Made by a program: the position numbers and the translations under genes | The notes under the pieces: generated by a model | What the model saw: the letters and a program-made list of their open reading frames with translations, nothing else | The model's database searches: none | What the model was told of the DNA's origin: nothing | Part shown: positions 38,694-48,364 of the stretch, one piece after another | How positions within the stretch are numbered: the first letter of the stretch is position 1 | Layout of the letters: each line of letters begins with the position of its first letter | NCBI RefSeq assembly: GCF_019933155.2 | Contig: NZ_CP082944.1 | Span: forward strand, 2,172,001 to 2,236,000 | DNA: 64,000 nucleotides | Origin: Metabacillus dongyingensis | GTDB taxonomy: Bacteria; Bacillota; Bacilli; Bacillales; Bacillaceae | Direction of reading: 5' to 3'

Positions 38694-40286
38694 ATGAATC
38701 AGAAGTTAAATGAATTTAGAAACAAAATCGTACAGGTATGGTCTGAACGCACGAAAGCACAAAAGGGTTTTATCATAGGCGGATTCGCTGCTTTGCTTCT
38801 TTTTATTGGAATTGGATCTTATATGGCATCAAATCCCAACCTTGTAGCGCTTTATAAAGATCTATCACCCCAAGAGACTGGTCAAATAAAGGAAACCCTG
38901 GATGCTCAAGGGGTTCAATCAAAAATCGCAGATAATGGTGCAACAATATTGGTGCCCTCTGATATGGTTGACAATTTAAAAGTTGAGCTTGCAGCTGAAG
39001 GAATCCCGAACAGCGGTGTGATCGACTATTCGTTTTTTGGTCAAAATATTGGATTTGGGATGACAGATAACGAATTTGATGTTTTGAAGCTGAAAGCCAC
39101 ACAAACAGAACTTTCAAATTTAATGAAAGGCATTGAGGGAGTACATGACGCTAAGGTCATGATAAATCTTCCGAAAGAATCTGTTTTTGTTAATGAAGAC
39201 AATGGCTCATCTACCGCCTCTATAGTCTTAAGCATGAAGCCCGGAATACAGCTTGATCAGACAAAGGTAAATGCCCTTTACCATCTCGTTTCAAAAAGTG
39301 TTCCTGGTCTATCTACAGATAATATCGTCATTATGGATCAAAATTTTGAGTATTTTGATTTGAAAAGTGATAAAAATATTCCTGTTGTTGAAAATATTTC
39401 CACTCAGCATGATCTGAAAACGCAAATTGAACGGGATATTCAGCGTCAAGTCCAAAAAATGCTCGGAACGATGATGGGGCAGGATAAAGTAGTTGTATCT
39501 GTAACTGCTGATTTAGACTTTACTCAGGAAAACAGAGAAGAAAACACCGTTGAGCCAGTTGATAAGGAAAATCTGGAAGGTCTTGCGGTAAGTGTAGAAA
39601 GAATTACGGAGACATATACAGGCGAAGGCACACCAGAAGGCGGCGTTACTGGAGCTGGAGAAGATGATGTACCTGGCTATGAAGCTGTCCAGGGTGAAGG
39701 TTCAGGGGATTATGAAAAAATAGAAGAAAGAATAAATAATGAAGTCAACCGTGTTAAGAAAGAAATCGTTGAAAGTCCATATAAGGTGCGTGATTTAGGA
39801 ATTCAAGTCATGGTTGAACCTCCTTCTTCAGATGACCCAAATTCATTATCGGCAGAAAGTGTAAATGACATTGAACAGCTCCTTGGGACGATCATCCGTA
39901 CTTCGATTAATAAGGATGAAACAGCAGAGCCGCTTACAGATGAACAGATAGAGGAGAAAATATCCGTTTCTGTACAACCGTTTGCAGGGAAAATGGACCA
40001 GTTGGATGAGACGAAATCATTTCTTCCGGTCTGGCTTTATGCGGCGGGTGGAATTCTCTTGCTGATCATTATTATCCTTTTGTTTTTATTATTTAGAAAA
40101 AAACGCAAAGCAGAAGACGAATATGAAGAAGAAGACATTTTTGTACAAGAGAAATTGATCCTGCCCGATGTAAATGATGAGCATGAAAGTGAGACATCTG
40201 TAAGGAGAAAACAATTAGAAAAAATGGCCAGAGAAAAACCGGAAGATTTTGCAAAACTGCTCAGATCCTGGCTTACGGAAGAATAG
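38694..40286 (+). CDS. fliF: Flagellar MS-ring protein FliF
   Basis: 530 residues from MNQKLNEFRNK at 38694, set by CGGGGGA; an upstream in-frame ATG at 38640 has no ribosome site and no homology. It has two membrane segments, near residues 28-46 and about 450-470 (ILLLIIIILLFLLF), around a periplasm-side ring-building region. The cytoplasmic C-terminal tail (EKMAREKPEDFAKLLRSWL) binds FliG. Confidence 0.95.
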   Translation: MNQKLNEFRNKIVQVWSERTKAQKGFIIGGFAALLLFIGIGSYMASNPNLVALYKDLSPQETGQIKETLDAQGVQSKIADNGATILVPSDMVDNLKVELAAEGIPNSGVIDYSFFGQNIGFGMTDNEFDVLKLKATQTELSNLMKGIEGVHDAKVMINLPKESVFVNEDNGSSTASIVLSMKPGIQLDQTKVNALYHLVSKSVPGLSTDNIVIMDQNFEYFDLKSDKNIPVVENISTQHDLKTQIERDIQRQVQKMLGTMMGQDKVVVSVTADLDFTQENREENTVEPVDKENLEGLAVSVERITETYTGEGTPEGGVTGAGEDDVPGYEAVQGEGSGDYEKIEERINNEVNRVKKEIVESPYKVRDLGIQVMVEPPSSDDPNSLSAESVNDIEQLLGTIIRTSINKDETAEPLTDEQIEEKISVSVQPFAGKMDQLDETKSFLPVWLYAAGGILLLIIIILLFLLFRKKRKAEDEYEEEDIFVQEKLILPDVNDEHESETSVRRKQLEKMAREKPEDFAKLLRSWLTEE

Positions 40287-40299
40287 GAGGTTTTAAGTG

Positions 40300-41319
40300 A
40301 TGGTAAGAAGAGCAAACAATGGAACACTTACTGGGAAGCAAAAAGCCGCCATCCTTCTGATTTCCCTTGGTCCGGATGTCGCTGCATCTGTTTATAAGCA
40401 TCTATCAGAAGAGGAAATTGAAAGACTGACTCTTGAAATTTCAGGTGTCAGAAAAGTAGATTCTCAAAATAAAGAAGAAATCATTGAAGAATTTCATCAA
40501 ATTGCGATGGCTCAGGAATTTATCTCTCAAGGAGGCATCTCTTACGCGAAACAGATTCTCGAAAAAGCTTTGGGACAAGATCGGGCATCAAACATCATTC
40601 ACAGGCTGACTTCTTCACTGCAGGTGAAACCTTTTGATTTTGCAAGAAAAGCAGATCCTGCACAGATCTTTAATTTTATACAGGGGGAGCATCCCCAAAC
40701 AATTGCCCTTATTTTATCTTATTTGGACCCCGTACAATCGGGCCAGATCTTATCGGGCTTGCCGCATGAGCAGCAGGCTGATATCGCAAGGCGCATCGCT
40801 AAAATGGACCGTACTTCGCCGGAAATTATCAATGAAGTGGAACAGATCCTTGAACGGAAATTATCATCATCTGTCACGCAGGATTATACACAAACAGGCG
40901 GCGTTGAAGCTGTAGTTGAAGTTCTTAACGGTGTAGACCGCAGTACAGAAAAGACCATTCTTGATTCTCTCGAAATACAAGATCCGGAACTTGCAGAGGA
41001 AATAAAAAAGAGAATGTTTGTATTTGAAGATATTGTGACACTTGACAGCAGAGCGATTCAGCGCGTCATCCGCGACGTGGAGAACGAGGACTTAATGCTT
41101 TCTCTGAAAGTTGCAAGCGAGGAAGTAAAAGAAGTTGTCTTTAAAAATATGTCTAAGAGAATGGCTGAAACATTTAGAGAAGAAATGGAGTTTATGGGTC
41201 CAGTCAGACTTCGTGATGTTGAAGAAGCTCAGTCGCGCATCGTTGCAGTTATACGCAAACTTGAAGACGCCGGTGAAATCGTAATCGCCCGTGGCGGAGG
41301 AGATGATATCATTGTCTAA
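40300..41319 (+). CDS. fliG: Flagellar motor switch protein FliG
   Basis: 339 residues from the ATG at 40300; a GTG three bases earlier is possible but less well matched. FliG is the rotor protein that receives torque from MotA. The N-terminal FliF-binding domain (LTGKQKAAILLISLGPDVAA), middle domain with EHPQTIALILSYL, and C-terminal torque domain (FVFEDIVTLDSRAIQRVIRDVE) are complete. AGGAGG lies at 40285-40290. Confidence 0.96.
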   Translation: MVRRANNGTLTGKQKAAILLISLGPDVAASVYKHLSEEEIERLTLEISGVRKVDSQNKEEIIEEFHQIAMAQEFISQGGISYAKQILEKALGQDRASNIIHRLTSSLQVKPFDFARKADPAQIFNFIQGEHPQTIALILSYLDPVQSGQILSGLPHEQQADIARRIAKMDRTSPEIINEVEQILERKLSSSVTQDYTQTGGVEAVVEVLNGVDRSTEKTILDSLEIQDPELAEEIKKRMFVFEDIVTLDSRAIQRVIRDVENEDLMLSLKVASEEVKEVVFKNMSKRMAETFREEMEFMGPVRLRDVEEAQSRIVAVIRKLEDAGEIVIARGGGDDIIV

Positions 41320-42070
41320 ATTGATTAAATCAGCCCATGCATTCCAGCAGGAAGAAGCAAAAAAATCAATTTTATTACAGACAATCGACTTCAGTCCTTC
41401 TTCAAATAAAAGAGAAAATCCAGAACTGTCAATGAAAGCAAAAGCATTTTTGCAGCAGGCAAGCGAGGAAGCTGAAACTCTTATTCAAAAAGCTAAAGCT
41501 GAAGCGCAAAACATCCGAATTAATATAGGGGCTGAGCAGCAGCATTGGAAGTCTGAGCGGGAGATGCAAAAAGAAGAAGCGAGACAAGAAGGATATCTTG
41601 CCGGTTTGAATGCCGGAAAAGAAGAAGGCTACATGCAATACATCTCCCATCTTGAAGAAGCGCGGGAAATTGTTCAGCAATCAAAGGAAGATTATATCGG
41701 CAAAATTGTTTCAGCTGAAGAAACGATCGTCAAGCTTGCTGTTAAATTGGCTGAGAAGCTGATTTTTATTGAAATGGAAGAACATCCGAAGTGGTTTTTG
41801 GATCTTGTTAAAAAAGCATTAAATGAAGTTCGCGAGTATCCTGAAATTAAAATTTTTGTTCATCCGATACATTATGGCCTTGTTTTAAAACAAAAAAATG
41901 AATTAGAGAATATGCTTATGTCTAAATCAGACTTGTTTATATTTCCTGATGATGCATTGCCAGAAGGAAGCTGTCAAATTGAGTCACCTTTTGGAAAGGT
42001 GGATGCAGGAATTGATGCACAGCTTCAGCAGCTGAAGCAGCAAATGCTTGAATTGGTTGGAGAGGAATGA
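41312..42070 (+). CDS. fliH: Flagellar export protein FliH
   Basis: 252 residues from TTG at 41312, about 10 nt after GGAGGAG (41296-41302). An ATG at 41303 is only 0-2 nt from that site and is less likely. FliH is the stator-like regulator of the FliI ATPase. It contains the long charged helical region EEAETLIQKAKAEAQNI with AxxxG-type repeats (GYLAGLNAGKEEGYMQ), then a C-terminal ATPase E-subunit-like domain. It overlaps the end of fliG by 8 nt. Confidence 0.87.
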   Translation: MSKLIKSAHAFQQEEAKKSILLQTIDFSPSSNKRENPELSMKAKAFLQQASEEAETLIQKAKAEAQNIRINIGAEQQHWKSEREMQKEEARQEGYLAGLNAGKEEGYMQYISHLEEAREIVQQSKEDYIGKIVSAEETIVKLAVKLAEKLIFIEMEEHPKWFLDLVKKALNEVREYPEIKIFVHPIHYGLVLKQKNELENMLMSKSDLFIFPDDALPEGSCQIESPFGKVDAGIDAQLQQLKQQMLELVGEE

Positions 42071-42077
42071 GCACTTT

Positions 42078-43400
42078 TTGAAAGCAGAGGAGTTAATCTC
42101 GAGAATCGATACCCTGGATTCTTATAAAAGATATGGAAAAGTAACCAAAGTGATTGGACTGATGATTGAGTCAAGAGGCCCGGAAAGTTCAATCGGAGAT
42201 TTATGCTATATCCATACAGGTTCCAATAAGGAATCAGCAATTCCGGCTGAAGTGGTTGGATTTAAAGGGGAAAACGTCCTATTGATGCCATTTGAGCATC
42301 TTTCACAGATTTCACCAGGCAGTATCGTGGAAGCCACAAAAGACTGTTTGAAAATAAAAGCAGGTTCTGGTTTGATCGGTCAAGTTGTAGATGCGTATGG
42401 CCATCCTCTAAATCTATCCCCTTTGCCTAAAGGTTTAACGCCAATATCTGTTGAACAAAGTCCTCCAAACCCTATGAGAAGACCTCCAATAAATGAACCG
42501 ATGGAAGTAGGCGTTCGCGTAATTGACAGCCTGCTGACTGTGGGAAAAGGTCAGCGTGTAGGGATTTTTGCGGGAAGCGGCGTAGGGAAAAGTACACTCA
42601 TGGGAATGATTGCAAGAAATACAAAGGCGGATCTGAATGTGATCGCTCTAATAGGAGAGCGCGGGCGCGAAGTCAGGGAATTTATTGAAAAGGATCTGGG
42701 AGAAGAAGGACTTAAACGTTCTATTGTAGTAGTGGCAACCTCAGATCAGCCGGCTTTAATGAGAATGAAAGCTTCATATACTGCTACAGCCATCGCTGAA
42801 TATTTCCGGGATAAAGGCATGAATGTCATGTTCATGATGGATTCTGTTACAAGGGTTGCCATGGCACAAAGAGAGATAGGACTCGCAGTCGGCGAACCTC
42901 CAACAACCAAAGGCTATACCCCAAGTGTTTTTGCCGTCCTGCCCAAGCTATTAGAGCGGACAGGCACAAATGAGAAAGGAACCATTACTGCATTTTATAC
43001 CGTGCTTGTAGATGGTGACGATATGAATGAGCCGATTGCGGATACTGTGCGTGGAATACTCGATGGACACATCGTGCTTGACCGCAGCCTGGCTAACAAA
43101 GGCCAGTTTCCGGCAGTCAACATATTGAAAAGCATAAGCAGGGTAATGAATCAAATTGTGTCTGATCAACAGAAAAAGAATGCAGCAAAACTGAGAGAAT
43201 TACTTGCCACTTATATGAATTCTGAAGACTTGATTAATATTGGAGCTTACAAAAGAGGTTCAAACAGAGAGATAGATGATGCCATCCGATTTTATCCGAA
43301 GATTATTTCATTTTTAAAACAGGATGTGCACGATAAAATCACTTTTGCAGAGAGCGCAGCCTCATTAGAACGATTGATTGAAAAAGGTGAGAATGGGTGA
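42078..43400 (+). CDS. fliI: Flagellum-specific ATPase FliI
   Basis: 440 residues from TTG at 42078; KAEELISRIDTLDSYKRYGKV lines up with the B. subtilis start, and GGAGAGGAA lies about 10 nt upstream. FliI resembles the F1 beta subunit and powers export of flagellar parts. P-loop AGSGVGKST (from 165), the GERGREVREF segment and FMMDSVTRVAMAQREIG are intact. It overlaps fliJ by 4 nt. Confidence 0.95.
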   Translation: MKAEELISRIDTLDSYKRYGKVTKVIGLMIESRGPESSIGDLCYIHTGSNKESAIPAEVVGFKGENVLLMPFEHLSQISPGSIVEATKDCLKIKAGSGLIGQVVDAYGHPLNLSPLPKGLTPISVEQSPPNPMRRPPINEPMEVGVRVIDSLLTVGKGQRVGIFAGSGVGKSTLMGMIARNTKADLNVIALIGERGREVREFIEKDLGEEGLKRSIVVVATSDQPALMRMKASYTATAIAEYFRDKGMNVMFMMDSVTRVAMAQREIGLAVGEPPTTKGYTPSVFAVLPKLLERTGTNEKGTITAFYTVLVDGDDMNEPIADTVRGILDGHIVLDRSLANKGQFPAVNILKSISRVMNQIVSDQQKKNAAKLRELLATYMNSEDLINIGAYKRGSNREIDDAIRFYPKIISFLKQDVHDKITFAESAASLERLIEKGENG

Positions 43401-43840
43401 AATATACATACCGGTTTCAAAAAGTGCTTGAATTAAAGGAAAATGAAAAAAAAAAGTCTCTTGAAGACTATAACCGTTCTGTTTCCGAGTTTGAAAAAGC
43501 CGCAGAAAAGCTGTATGACTGCCTGAGGAAAAAAGAGGTGCTCGAAGAGAGAACCGTAAGGCAGCTGAACACAGGCATGCCTGTACAGGAAATCCGTCAT
43601 TTTCAGCAGTTTGTCACTAATTTAGAAAAAACAATTACCCATTATCAGCGGCTGGTCGTTGTGACAAGAGAAAACATGAATGAAAAACAGCTTGAGCTTA
43701 CTGAAAAAAACATTGAAGTAAAGAAATATGAAAAAATGAAAGAAAAGCATTATGAAGTACATCTCGAACATGTGAAAACGTCAGAATCAAGGTTCATGGA
43801 TGATCTCTCGATTCAAGCCTTTGCACTTCGGGGAAATTAG
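43397..43840 (+). CDS. fliJ: Flagellar export chaperone FliJ
   Basis: 147 residues, nearly all charged alpha helix and probably an antiparallel coiled coil, as in the FliJ family (start MKYTYRFQKVLELKENEKK). FliJ resembles the gamma stalk of F1 and couples FliI to FlhA. The GTG start lies in the fliI stop (GTGA). Sequence conservation is low in this family, so position supports the call. Confidence 0.9.
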   Translation: MKYTYRFQKVLELKENEKKKSLEDYNRSVSEFEKAAEKLYDCLRKKEVLEERTVRQLNTGMPVQEIRHFQQFVTNLEKTITHYQRLVVVTRENMNEKQLELTEKNIEVKKYEKMKEKHYEVHLEHVKTSESRFMDDLSIQAFALRGN

Positions 43841-43851
43841 GTGAAAATACT

Positions 43852-44436
43852 GTGAAAAAAAATGAGAATGATTCAAGCAAGCTTCAATGGACATTTTTCG
43901 TAATTGTCATTCCATTCATATTTACTGTCACGTTTATTACGGTCATCTTAACAGTCGCAGGCGTTGATGTGGCAGGGAAAATGAAAGAAGCGATCTCGCA
44001 TCTGCCGGGAACTGCAGATCAAACGAGCGTTCAAGAGAAAAAAAACAGCAAAAATGCAGATGCCTCCCCTGCAGCAGAGCTTGAGGAAGAAAATAAGCTT
44101 CAAAAAACCACCATTGAAAAACAGCAGCAGGAAATATCTGCCCTGGAAAATGACGCTGACCTTAAAGTGAGAGAAATTCAGCAGCTCAGCCAAGAAGTAA
44201 AGTCTCTCAAAGAACAGCTGCTTGGATCAGAAAACAAAGAAAAAGAAGGAAAAGATATCGCTAAACTTTATGAAAAAATGTCCAGCAAAAAAGCCGCTGA
44301 AATTATTCCGTTTTTATCAGATGAAGAGGCATTATTAATTTTAACTTCCATTAAAGATGATCAGCTTATTGCAGTGATGGAAAAAATGTCAGCTGAGGAT
44401 GCTGCGAAATATACAAAAATGCTTGCTGAATCATAA
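43852..44436 (+). CDS. ylxF: MotE/YlxF family flagellar protein
   Basis: 194 residues, GTG start. A single N-terminal membrane segment (about 13-37, TFFVIVIPFIFTVTFITVIL) is followed by a linker, a coiled coil (about 75-130) and a C-terminal MgtE-N-like domain (KLYEKMSSKKAAEIIPFLSDEEALLIL). The family is linked to motor or basal-body function; the exact role is not settled. It occupies the same place between fliJ and fliK as in B. subtilis. Confidence 0.88.
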   Translation: MKKNENDSSKLQWTFFVIVIPFIFTVTFITVILTVAGVDVAGKMKEAISHLPGTADQTSVQEKKNSKNADASPAAELEEENKLQKTTIEKQQQEISALENDADLKVREIQQLSQEVKSLKEQLLGSENKEKEGKDIAKLYEKMSSKKAAEIIPFLSDEEALLILTSIKDDQLIAVMEKMSAEDAAKYTKMLAES

Positions 44437-44468
44437 TCTAGATGAAAACTCTGAGAGGGGGTGAAAAA

Positions 44469-46505
44469 ATGAAAATTCCATCTGCCTCATTTAGAGCTGT
44501 GCCACTTATGCAAACCAGCGTTGAAAGGAGCAGAAATTCAGCTTCTTTTCAAAAGTTCTTAGAACAAGAGCCGCTTATCTCCAAAAGTGTAAATTCCTTT
44601 TCAACCGATACTGCATTGCCTGATGCTGAAAAAATAGGGCTTGAATTTCAAAATCTAGAAGCCGGAATAATGAATGCCTTACAAGAAATTCCGTTAGATG
44701 AAGGTTTTTTTAAAGAAACACCCTTGACCAATGATAAAGTCAATGAATTATTGGAATTAGTAACTTTGGATGAAGCAAAAGCTGTTCAATCAATTCTCAG
44801 TGGTGCTGTATCTATGGAGAGTATTTTCACCCAGCTGGACGATAAGCCTGAAACAGTAAAAGTGCTGTCCATAATGGCTGGGGCAATTCAGCTGCCTGAT
44901 ACACGGGATAAAAAATATATAAAAGATGAAATAAGTGATTATATTTCACAAAAATACCCTGAACCTGCAGGAATCAAACTCTTTGAAAAAGCTTTACAGA
45001 TTTTTTCGAATCATCAAGCTGGAAGTACTAAAATGAGTCAAGCAGAGCTTAATAGAAAAGTGATTGGGTATGATCTGGATAAAGATAAAGAGACAGACAC
45101 AGACACAATCAAAGATTCTGTTTCTCTAATAGAAAAGATTATTACTCACGCTTTATCTCAGAGGGAACATGACATTGAGCACAGCAAAATTTATGAGTCA
45201 GATTCCCGCTTGACTTCAGCTGAAATCTTGCATGATGCCAATAAACTGCTGGAGAAATTGAATAGTGAACATGAATATCAAGCTTATAACACATCTATAA
45301 GCAAGCCATTATTCAATAATAAGTCTGATTTAGAAGATAGAAACGTTCAAACAGTATTAGCAGAAGTTCAAGATGCCGTGAGTGGCTGGGTGATGGATTC
45401 ACACTCTATTTCCGGAAATGAATCCAATAAGGAAATTTCAAATGTGAAGATTTCTTTGGAAGCTGAAAAGCTGGTTTCATTAATTAGTGAGAAATTATCT
45501 TTGGCTGAACTGTCAGATGAAAGCATGAGATTATATGAAAAGATTTCATCTGCGATTAAGCCGCTTAAGGCATACTTTTCGGAAATGAATTCGAAAGAAG
45601 TCTTGCAAACTCCGCAGATGCTCGAATTAATAAAATCTCTAAACAAACAGAATCACATTAAAGGGACGACAGAATTAGGACTGAGCAGTGAATTGTTAGA
45701 AAGCAGACCACAGAACGATCAAGTGATTCATAAATTAGTACAATCAGCTGCGTCACTTTCCATTTCATCATTGCAGGATATACAAGCGTCAATCAAAAAT
45801 GCAGAAAATATCCATCATCTTCAAGTGCAGCTGTCAAAACATTTATTAAGAATAATGACTGATGGTCAAGACATTGATAGTGATATGACAGCGGAAAGAA
45901 ATGAAATTAATAGTGCCTTCTCTCATATTGACAGAGAGGTTCCAGAAACTTTAATGAATGAAATAAGACTGAAAACAAAAGTTGGTCAGAAAGCCTTTGG
46001 CCATAAAAGCTTGCTTATGGAAAATATTCTTCAATCAGACTTATTAAAAATGAATAATGAAATTTCTTCCTTAAAAGAAAAATCGTTACATTCTAATAAT
46101 CAGCTGATTTTAAATCAGTTAACAGAGGTCTTTAAAAAGGCGAAAACGAACCTTGCCTCAAGCGGTTTATCTCATATGACAATAAGACTGTCTCCGGAAC
46201 ATTTAGGAATGCTCACAGTTAAGCTTCAGCAGCAGCATGGTGAAATGATTGCTAAAATTATCACTTCCACAAAGTCTGCGAAAGAACTTGTTGAACAAAG
46301 CATTCATCAACTGAAGCAGGCCCTGCCAACATTAAATATACAAGTAGACAAGTTTGAGGTGTACGGAGAACAGATAGAAACATCATTTAACCGCAGGCAT
46401 GATGAAAATAACCAAAATCATTTTGAAGATGATAGACAAAAAGAAGAACTTGAAGACGAAACTGAAACAGATTCCTTTAAGGCTCACTTAAATATGCTGA
46501 CGTAA
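44469..46505 (+). CDS. fliK: Flagellar hook-length control protein FliK
   Basis: 678 residues from [11 protein letters not shown], set by AGAGGGGGTG. The conserved part is the C-terminal hook-length domain (about 570-650: [20 protein letters not shown], ending [12 protein letters not shown]). The long N-terminal part is polar, Ser/Glu/Lys-rich and poorly conserved, as expected for a molecular ruler. It is clearly longer than B. subtilis FliK (about 490 residues, from memory). FliK triggers the FlhB export switch when the hook reaches full length. Confidence 0.9.
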   Translation: MKIPSASFRAVPLMQTSVERSRNSASFQKFLEQEPLISKSVNSFSTDTALPDAEKIGLEFQNLEAGIMNALQEIPLDEGFFKETPLTNDKVNELLELVTLDEAKAVQSILSGAVSMESIFTQLDDKPETVKVLSIMAGAIQLPDTRDKKYIKDEISDYISQKYPEPAGIKLFEKALQIFSNHQAGSTKMSQAELNRKVIGYDLDKDKETDTDTIKDSVSLIEKIITHALSQREHDIEHSKIYESDSRLTSAEILHDANKLLEKLNSEHEYQAYNTSISKPLFNNKSDLEDRNVQTVLAEVQDAVSGWVMDSHSISGNESNKEISNVKISLEAEKLVSLISEKLSLAELSDESMRLYEKISSAIKPLKAYFSEMNSKEVLQTPQMLELIKSLNKQNHIKGTTELGLSSELLESRPQNDQVIHKLVQSAASLSISSLQDIQASIKNAENIHHLQVQLSKHLLRIMTDGQDIDSDMTAERNEINSAFSHIDREVPETLMNEIRLKTKVGQKAFGHKSLLMENILQSDLLKMNNEISSLKEKSLHSNNQLILNQLTEVFKKAKTNLASSGLSHMTIRLSPEHLGMLTVKLQQQHGEMIAKIITSTKSAKELVEQSIHQLKQALPTLNIQVDKFEVYGEQIETSFNRRHDENNQNHFEDDRQKEELEDETETDSFKAHLNMLT

Positions 46506-46518
46506 AAGGAGATCTCTT

Positions 46519-46956
46519 ATGACACAAAGTACAATAGACACGGGGCTGCTCTTATCATCGACTGCTGCTGAAAGATCTGGCGGAAAATCAAGTCTTGGCA
46601 AGGATGATTTCTTGAAGATTCTGATTGCACAGCTGCAAAATCAGGACCCTTTAAATCCGATGGAGGATAAAGAATTTATTTCTCAAATGGCAAGCTTCTC
46701 ATCCCTTGAGCAAATGACCAATATGAATACACAGCTGAGCAACTTTGTTCAGGTTCAGCTGAATGATGGAATCTTAAAATATTCAGAAATGATCGGCAAA
46801 CAAGTCGAATGGAGTACAGAAGACGGGGCAGCGGAAACAGGCATAGTTAAATCCATCAAACAATCTGGGGCTGATATTATCCTTGAAATGCAAAACGGTA
46901 AAGAGATACCGAGTGCATTAATTACAAAAGTAACAGCTCAGAACGCGGCAAGCTAA
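46519..46956 (+). CDS. flgD: Flagellar hook assembly protein FlgD
   Basis: 145 residues, the short Bacillus form. The N-terminal scaffold domain has [25 protein letters not shown] and [11 protein letters not shown]; the rest is a small beta domain. FlgD caps the growing hook. AAAAGGAGA precedes the ATG. Confidence 0.94.
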   Translation: MTQSTIDTGLLLSSTAAERSGGKSSLGKDDFLKILIAQLQNQDPLNPMEDKEFISQMASFSSLEQMTNMNTQLSNFVQVQLNDGILKYSEMIGKQVEWSTEDGAAETGIVKSIKQSGADIILEMQNGKEIPSALITKVTAQNAAS

Positions 46957-46964
46957 CCCTTTCA

Positions 46965-47330
46965 ATGAAAATCAGCCATTTAAATCAGCATCCTCTGTCT
47001 TTAATACCAAAAACACCAGATGTCAGACCAAGTCAAAAGCCGACGTTTCAGGGCCTGCTTAAAGATGAGAATTCTTCTATTAAAATAAGCAAACATGCCA
47101 AACAAAGAATGGCAGACCGCGGGATCGTGGTAGAGGAATCTCAATGGAGCAAAATGAAAGAAAAAATGTCTGAAGCAAGATCTAAAGGTGTTAACGATTC
47201 ACTGGTTTTATTAGATCAGGCGGCATTCATCGTAAACGTTAAAAACAACACCGTCATTACAGCAATGAACCGAAATGAAGCGAAAGATCAAATTTTCACA
47301 AATATAAACGGAACCATCATCTTAAATTAA
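46965..47330 (+). CDS. TIGR02530-family flagellar operon protein
   Basis: 121 residues. The core KISKHAKQRMADRGI, then SLVLLDQAAFIVNVKNNTVITAM and IFTNINGTIIL, matches the small family found between flgD and flgE in many Firmicutes. No function is established; a hook-assembly role is inferred from position. No clear Shine-Dalgarno precedes the ATG, only 8 nt after flgD, so translation is probably coupled. As I recall, B. subtilis 168 lacks this gene in its fla/che operon. Confidence 0.85.
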   Translation: MKISHLNQHPLSLIPKTPDVRPSQKPTFQGLLKDENSSIKISKHAKQRMADRGIVVEESQWSKMKEKMSEARSKGVNDSLVLLDQAAFIVNVKNNTVITAMNRNEAKDQIFTNINGTIILN

Positions 47331-47413
47331 GCTGGCTGGACCTTTAAAGGAGGCCATTGCTGCGGACCGAGCGAAGCAGCAAACAAAATAGATCCAATAG
47401 GGAGAGAATCAAT

Positions 47414-48319
47414 ATGTTGCGTTCAATGTACTCAGGTGTAAGCGGTATGAAAAATTTCCAGACAAAGCTTGATGTGATCGGTAATAATATCGCAAACGTT
47501 AATACATACGGTTTCAAGAAAGGCCGTGTCACATATAAAGATCTAATAAACCAGCAGATTGCAGGTGCAAGTGCAGCGACTGATGCTGCAAGCGGCATGA
47601 ATGCCAAGCAGGTAGGACTTGGTTCAGCACTAAGTTCGATTGATACGATTCACACAGCCGGTTCAAATCAGTCAACAGGCAGAACACTGGATCTTGCTTT
47701 AGCCGGAGATGGATTTTTTGTGGTTGGGACAATTCTAAATCCTGGAAGTGTTAATAATCAACCGAATCAAAATAACACTATTACAGGTTCAATAGATGGT
47801 GCAATGGATTTAAGCTATACGCGGTCTGGAAATTTCTATTTGGATGATAAAGGATTTTTAGTTACAGCAGATGGACAGTACCTAATCGGAAGAGCGGGAA
47901 ATACTGCTTCTGCAGGGCTAATCCAAATTCCTCTTACTGCTAAAAGCTTCAATATAGGACCAGACGGAAGTGTAAGTTATGTTAATGCAAATGGAACTTT
48001 AGATGATGCTGGACAAATCATGGTAGCTAATTTTGCAAACGAAGGCGGTCTTGAAAAAGTCGGAGGGAATTTATACAAAGAATCCAGTAATTCAGGAACT
48101 ATCGATCAAGGAACAGATGGTATTCAGCTAGGAGAACTAAGTGTTCCAGGCGAAGACGGCTCAGCCGCAATCATGGCAGGAATGCTTGAAATGTCAAACG
48201 TAGACCTTGCAGATGAATTCACAGAAATGATCGTAGCTCAGCGCGGTTTCCAGTCAAATACAAAAATTATTACGACTTCTGATGAAATTCTTCAGGAATT
48301 AATGAATTTAAAACGTTAA
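47414..48319 (+). CDS. flgE: Flagellar hook protein FlgE
   Basis: 301 residues from MLRSMYSGVSGMKNFQ at 47414 behind AGGGAGAG. It has the N-terminal hook/rod signature VIGNNIANVNTYGFKKGR and the C-terminal MLEMSNVDLADEFTEMIVAQRGFQSN. It builds the hook. Compared with B. subtilis FlgE (264 residues, recalled), an Asn/Gln/Gly-rich stretch at about residues 105-133 is inserted between GDGFFV and YTRSGNFYLD. Some annotations would call this flgG; position and length favour flgE. Confidence 0.92.
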   Translation: MLRSMYSGVSGMKNFQTKLDVIGNNIANVNTYGFKKGRVTYKDLINQQIAGASAATDAASGMNAKQVGLGSALSSIDTIHTAGSNQSTGRTLDLALAGDGFFVVGTILNPGSVNNQPNQNNTITGSIDGAMDLSYTRSGNFYLDDKGFLVTADGQYLIGRAGNTASAGLIQIPLTAKSFNIGPDGSVSYVNANGTLDDAGQIMVANFANEGGLEKVGGNLYKESSNSGTIDQGTDGIQLGELSVPGEDGSAAIMAGMLEMSNVDLADEFTEMIVAQRGFQSNTKIITTSDEILQELMNLKR

Positions 48320-48322
48320 GTT

Positions 48323-48357
48323 AGGGGGCAGGGGGCTCATATCTATATATGACCCCC
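48323..48357 (+). promoter_or_regulatory. AGGGGG site plus hairpin upstream of swrD
   Basis: AGGGGG (48323-48328) is followed by a hairpin: GGGGG (48331-48335) pairs with CCCCC (48353-48357), and TCATAT pairs with ATATGA around a CTAT loop, with one bulged C. No T-run follows. With the hairpin folded, AGGGGG lies about 9 nt from the TTG of swrD. Confidence 0.6.
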
Positions 48358-48364
48358 GCAGCAT

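Noticed and set aside
48331..48357. flgE terminator
   Set aside because: The stem is strong but no T-run follows, and swrD begins 7 nt later in the same operon.
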